Origin: Candidatus Hydrothermarchaeota archaeon
Lineage (GTDB): Archaea; Hydrothermarchaeota; Hydrothermarchaeia; Hydrothermarchaeales; WAQR01
Reading direction: 5' to 3'
NCBI GenBank assembly: GCA_015520145.1
Contig: WAQR01000090.1
Coordinates: forward strand, 1 to 7,176
Length of the DNA stretch: 7,176 bases
The translations under genes and the position numbers were made by a program. This document shows positions 5,674 through 7,176 of the stretch, in pieces; position 1 is the first letter of the stretch; each line of letters starts with the position of its first letter. The notes under the pieces are model-generated. The model worked only from the letters and a program-made list of their open reading frames with translations, did not search any database and was not told the origin of the DNA.

Positions 5674-6330
5674 ATGGCCATCTCAAATATTGAAACTGTA
5701 GGAATCGCATTGATAGTTGTGGGAATCATTTTCATCTATCTTACGCGGACCGGCAGATTTTCAGATAAAGATGCGGGCGGTGAGATTTCAAGTAAAATAT
5801 TCACATTAAAAGGCGGTACGGGCCTTGTCCTTGTGGCACTTGGGGCAATTCTTTTAGTTTTAGGCGGCTTGCAAACTCAGGACCTGCCGCCACCAGCAAC
5901 GATGCCTAATACATTCCCACCTGCATCCACTATATCTACTACACCTGCTCCAGTCGCTTCGCCTATGCCTACTACGCCTGCTACAACCATAATGACCATA
6001 GCCCCTCCAGTATCTCCTGCACCACCTACAACACAACCGCCAGAATATTATGCATATCCCACGGAGGTCACATGGCAATATTTAATTGGAACATGGCAAA
6101 GCTCACAGGGGGTGATAACCGAGACCATCATATTCTACCAAGGCGGCACATTCTATCTCGAGAATTTCAATACAATTACAGGCGAAACCTTATCTTTAAG
6201 TGGCATCTATGAAGTAGCGGACTCCGGTGTCTATCTCTACACGGGCGGGACTCAACAATATTATCAGGTAACCTACATAGATGAGAACACATTTAAAATC
6301 GATGCGGATATATATACCCGGGTGGGATAA
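5674..6330 (+). CDS. Two-TM protein with Thr/Pro-rich stalk and small beta-rich outer domain
   Basis: A 218-aa protein counted from ATG 5674. An in-frame GTG at 5662 would add four residues, but its bases GTGAG fit better as the ribosome binding site. Hydrophobic segments at about 9-24 and 48-66 form a hairpin, and the loop between them carries most of the basic residues, so both ends should lie outside the cell. Residues 71-123 are a Thr/Pro/Ala-rich, mucin-like stalk, likely O-glycosylated. Residues 132-218 (from WQYLIGTWQS through GGTFYLENF and GIYEVADSG to the end) have the alternating pattern of a small lipocalin-like beta-barrel, as in domains beginning LIGTW with a later DGTF motif. 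A ligand cannot be named. It has its own TATA box, so it is probably transcribed independently of the preceding gene. Confidence 0.8.
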   Translation: MAISNIETVGIALIVVGIIFIYLTRTGRFSDKDAGGEISSKIFTLKGGTGLVLVALGAILLVLGGLQTQDLPPPATMPNTFPPASTISTTPAPVASPMPTTPATTIMTIAPPVSPAPPTTQPPEYYAYPTEVTWQYLIGTWQSSQGVITETIIFYQGGTFYLENFNTITGETLSLSGIYEVADSGVYLYTGGTQQYYQVTYIDENTFKIDADIYTRVG

Positions 6331-6361
6331 AATGCAGGAAATTAAAGCGGTAGGTATAGAA

Positions 6362-6436
6362 CGGGCCCGACGGGATTTGAACCCGCGACAAATTGGTTAA
6401 GAGCCAACCACTCTAGCCAGACTGAGTTACGGGCCC
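6362..6436 (-). tRNA. tRNA-Lys (anticodon CUU)
   Basis: Read on the minus strand it forms a complete cloverleaf of 75 nt. The acceptor stem pairs GGGCCCG at the 5' end with CGGGCCC, followed by discriminator G. The D stem is ACTC/GAGT. The anticodon stem GTTGG/CCAAT closes the loop CTCTTAA with anticodon CTT. The variable loop is TTGTC. The T stem GCGGG/CCCGT encloses TTCAAAT. No intron is present, and the 3' CCA is not encoded, as is common in archaea. It reads AAG codons. It lies between two genes that point towards it from either side. Confidence 0.95.
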
Positions 6437-6466
6437 AGGATTTAGTATGCTGGGTTTAAATGATTC

Positions 6467-6474
6467 TTTTAAAA
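6467..6474 (-). promoter_or_regulatory. TATA box of tRNA-Lys
   Basis: TTTTAAAA (the same on both strands) centred about 34 bases before the mature 5' end of the tRNA, which would allow a leader of about 8 bases. A second candidate, TTTAAA at 6455-6460, lies too close to the tRNA to serve. Confidence 0.45.
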
Positions 6475-6498
6475 TCCTACCTGAGTTTTGAGGTTTTA

Positions 6499-7095
6499 TT
6501 ACATGCCGCTATTGTCCGGTTCTACTATCCGGATGGTTACAGGGTCACTCTCGAATGGTCCTATGACTTTAATAGGGCGTATTACATAACCAAATACTTT
6601 ACCTACTATACTATGAATCCCTGTAGATAATGGAAAGGTCTCATTTGTATGGGTACGCGTCCATGTCACTGAACCACCTGGTGGAAGAGCAAAATTATCA
6701 ATTGCGGTGTCACAAGCAGTTGGTGCTGGAGATATCCCATCTATTGTGTAGCTGGCTTGACATGTCCCACCTGTTGAACTTGTACCAAACTCCAGTGTTA
6801 TTGTAAAATCATTTGGATTATACGCTGTAACAGTTATCCCAATCTGCTCGCCGAGCGTGTATCTCCGCTTATCTGTGGACACATACACGTCTATCGCTCC
6901 CGCATTATTGTTATCCCCTACATTGTTGTTATCACTGCCTGCATTCACTTTCCCGTGATGCCCTCCGTGACCGCCCATCATACCACTGCCCATGCCGCTG
7001 CCCATGCCACCGCGCTGTGCTTCAATGACTGTGGACATGGTTGCGAGCACTACCACAAAAACTACAAATATTGTCAACAATTTTCTTATCTCCAT
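6499..7095 (-). CDS. Secreted Met/Gly/His-rich protein with BsuPI-like domain
   Basis: A 198-aa protein from ATG 7095. Residues 1-27 form a signal peptide (MEIRKLLTIFVVFVVVLATM, ending near EAQ). Residues 28-48 are low complexity, with repeated GMGSG and GMMGGHGGHHG, a pattern that could bind copper or another soft metal. Residues 53-65 are Asn-rich (NNNVGDNNN). Residues 68-192 form a beta-rich domain like BsuPI/intracellular proteinase inhibitor folds: RYTLGEQIGITVTAYNPNDF, then a TLEFG strand and a late PPGGSVTW. Cys112 and Cys128 may form a disulfide. An in-frame GTG at 7104 overlaps the stop of the gene before it as GTGA. The same bases form GTGAT, a Shine-Dalgarno four bases before ATG 7095, so either start is possible and translation is likely coupled. 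Inhibitor activity is not implied by the fold alone. Confidence 0.8.
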   Translation of the reverse strand: MEIRKLLTIFVVFVVVLATMSTVIEAQRGGMGSGMGSGMMGGHGGHHGKVNAGSDNNNVGDNNNAGAIDVYVSTDKRRYTLGEQIGITVTAYNPNDFTITLEFGTSSTGGTCQASYTIDGISPAPTACDTAIDNFALPPGGSVTWTRTHTNETFPLSTGIHSIVGKVFGYVIRPIKVIGPFESDPVTIRIVEPDNSGM

Positions 7096-7100
7096 TTCAA

Positions 7101-7176
7101 TCACGCCTTACTTGCCACATCCTCTCTTAATCTGTTATAGATCTCATCTGCTTTATCACTCCCAAATATTCCCTTA
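7101..7176 (-). CDS. C-terminal end of an upstream gene (partial)
   Basis: On the minus strand the last 24 codons before a TGA at 7103-7101 read KGIFGSDKADEIYNRLREDV and four more residues (ASKA). The frame is open to the window edge. The amphipathic, charged sequence and the 3-base overlap (GTGA) with a possible start of the next gene support a real coding end. Tails like GIF.SD.ADEIY..LR occur in some archaeal antitoxin-like proteins, but the fragment is far too short to assign. Confidence 0.5.
   Translation of the reverse strand, partial: KGIFGSDKADEIYNRLREDVASKA

Noticed and set aside
5860..6078. Arg/Cys/Trp-rich minus-strand frame.
   Set aside because: It is the antisense of the Thr/Pro-rich stalk; the composition comes from reading the repetitive codons backwards.
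6955..7140. Plus-strand His/Ala-rich frame over the start of the secreted protein gene.
   Set aside because: It reads the antisense of the Met/Gly/His repeats and signal peptide; it has no ribosome binding site.
1..7176. CRISPR array, eCIS structural genes, transposase or integrase.
   Set aside because: No regularly spaced repeats, sheath/tube/baseplate-like proteins or recombinase motifs were seen on either strand. The tRNA has no duplicated 3' end nearby that would mark an attachment site.

Overview
The window looks archaeal, probably from a methanogen or ANME-type euryarchaeon (lineage is inference). Visible support: an encoded tRNA-Lys without a 3' CCA, TATA-like boxes before it and before the gene at 5674, Shine-Dalgarno motifs of the GGAGG/GTGAT type, and cell-surface proteins with PKD/Ig-like domains, Thr/Pro stalks and single membrane anchors. 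G+C is moderate, except for an AT-rich island around 3120-3400.

Left half (76-3595, + strand): a cluster of three related genes. The first two carry the DUF4157 domain (now called the eCIS core domain), with its HELTHVVQQ signature, preceded by an N-terminal LQRTIGNQA...SGALQAKL module. Behind this shared front they carry unrelated C-termini. Gene 1 ends in a complete M15-type peptidoglycan peptidase domain (SxHxxGxAxD plus DxxH). Gene 2 ends in an unassigned His-rich segment, a strongly basic helix and a long glycine zipper. The third is a 65-residue orphan of the N-terminal module only. This is the architecture of polymorphic effectors associated with extracellular contractile injection systems (eCIS). 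No eCIS structural gene lies in the window, so delivery is inferred. A small C-terminally membrane-anchored ORF, a pair of imperfect repeats and a decayed stretch sit between or after these genes.

Right half (3783-7176): ordinary archaeal surface genes. They are a 597-aa PKD/Ig-repeat membrane protein with a large cytoplasmic domain, a two-TM protein with a mucin-like stalk and a small beta-rich outer domain, tRNA-Lys(CUU) on the minus strand, a secreted Met/Gly/His-rich protein with a BsuPI-like domain (minus), and the last 24 codons of the gene upstream of it.

Reading as a whole: the notable content is an effector array in a probable archaeon, including a predicted bacterial cell-wall hydrolase fused to an eCIS-associated front. 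An archaeon without peptidoglycan would need no immunity protein against such a weapon, and none is evident beside gene 1. The variable C-termini behind a near-identical N-terminal DNA block, plus an orphan N-terminal copy, suggest exchange of toxin domains by recombination.
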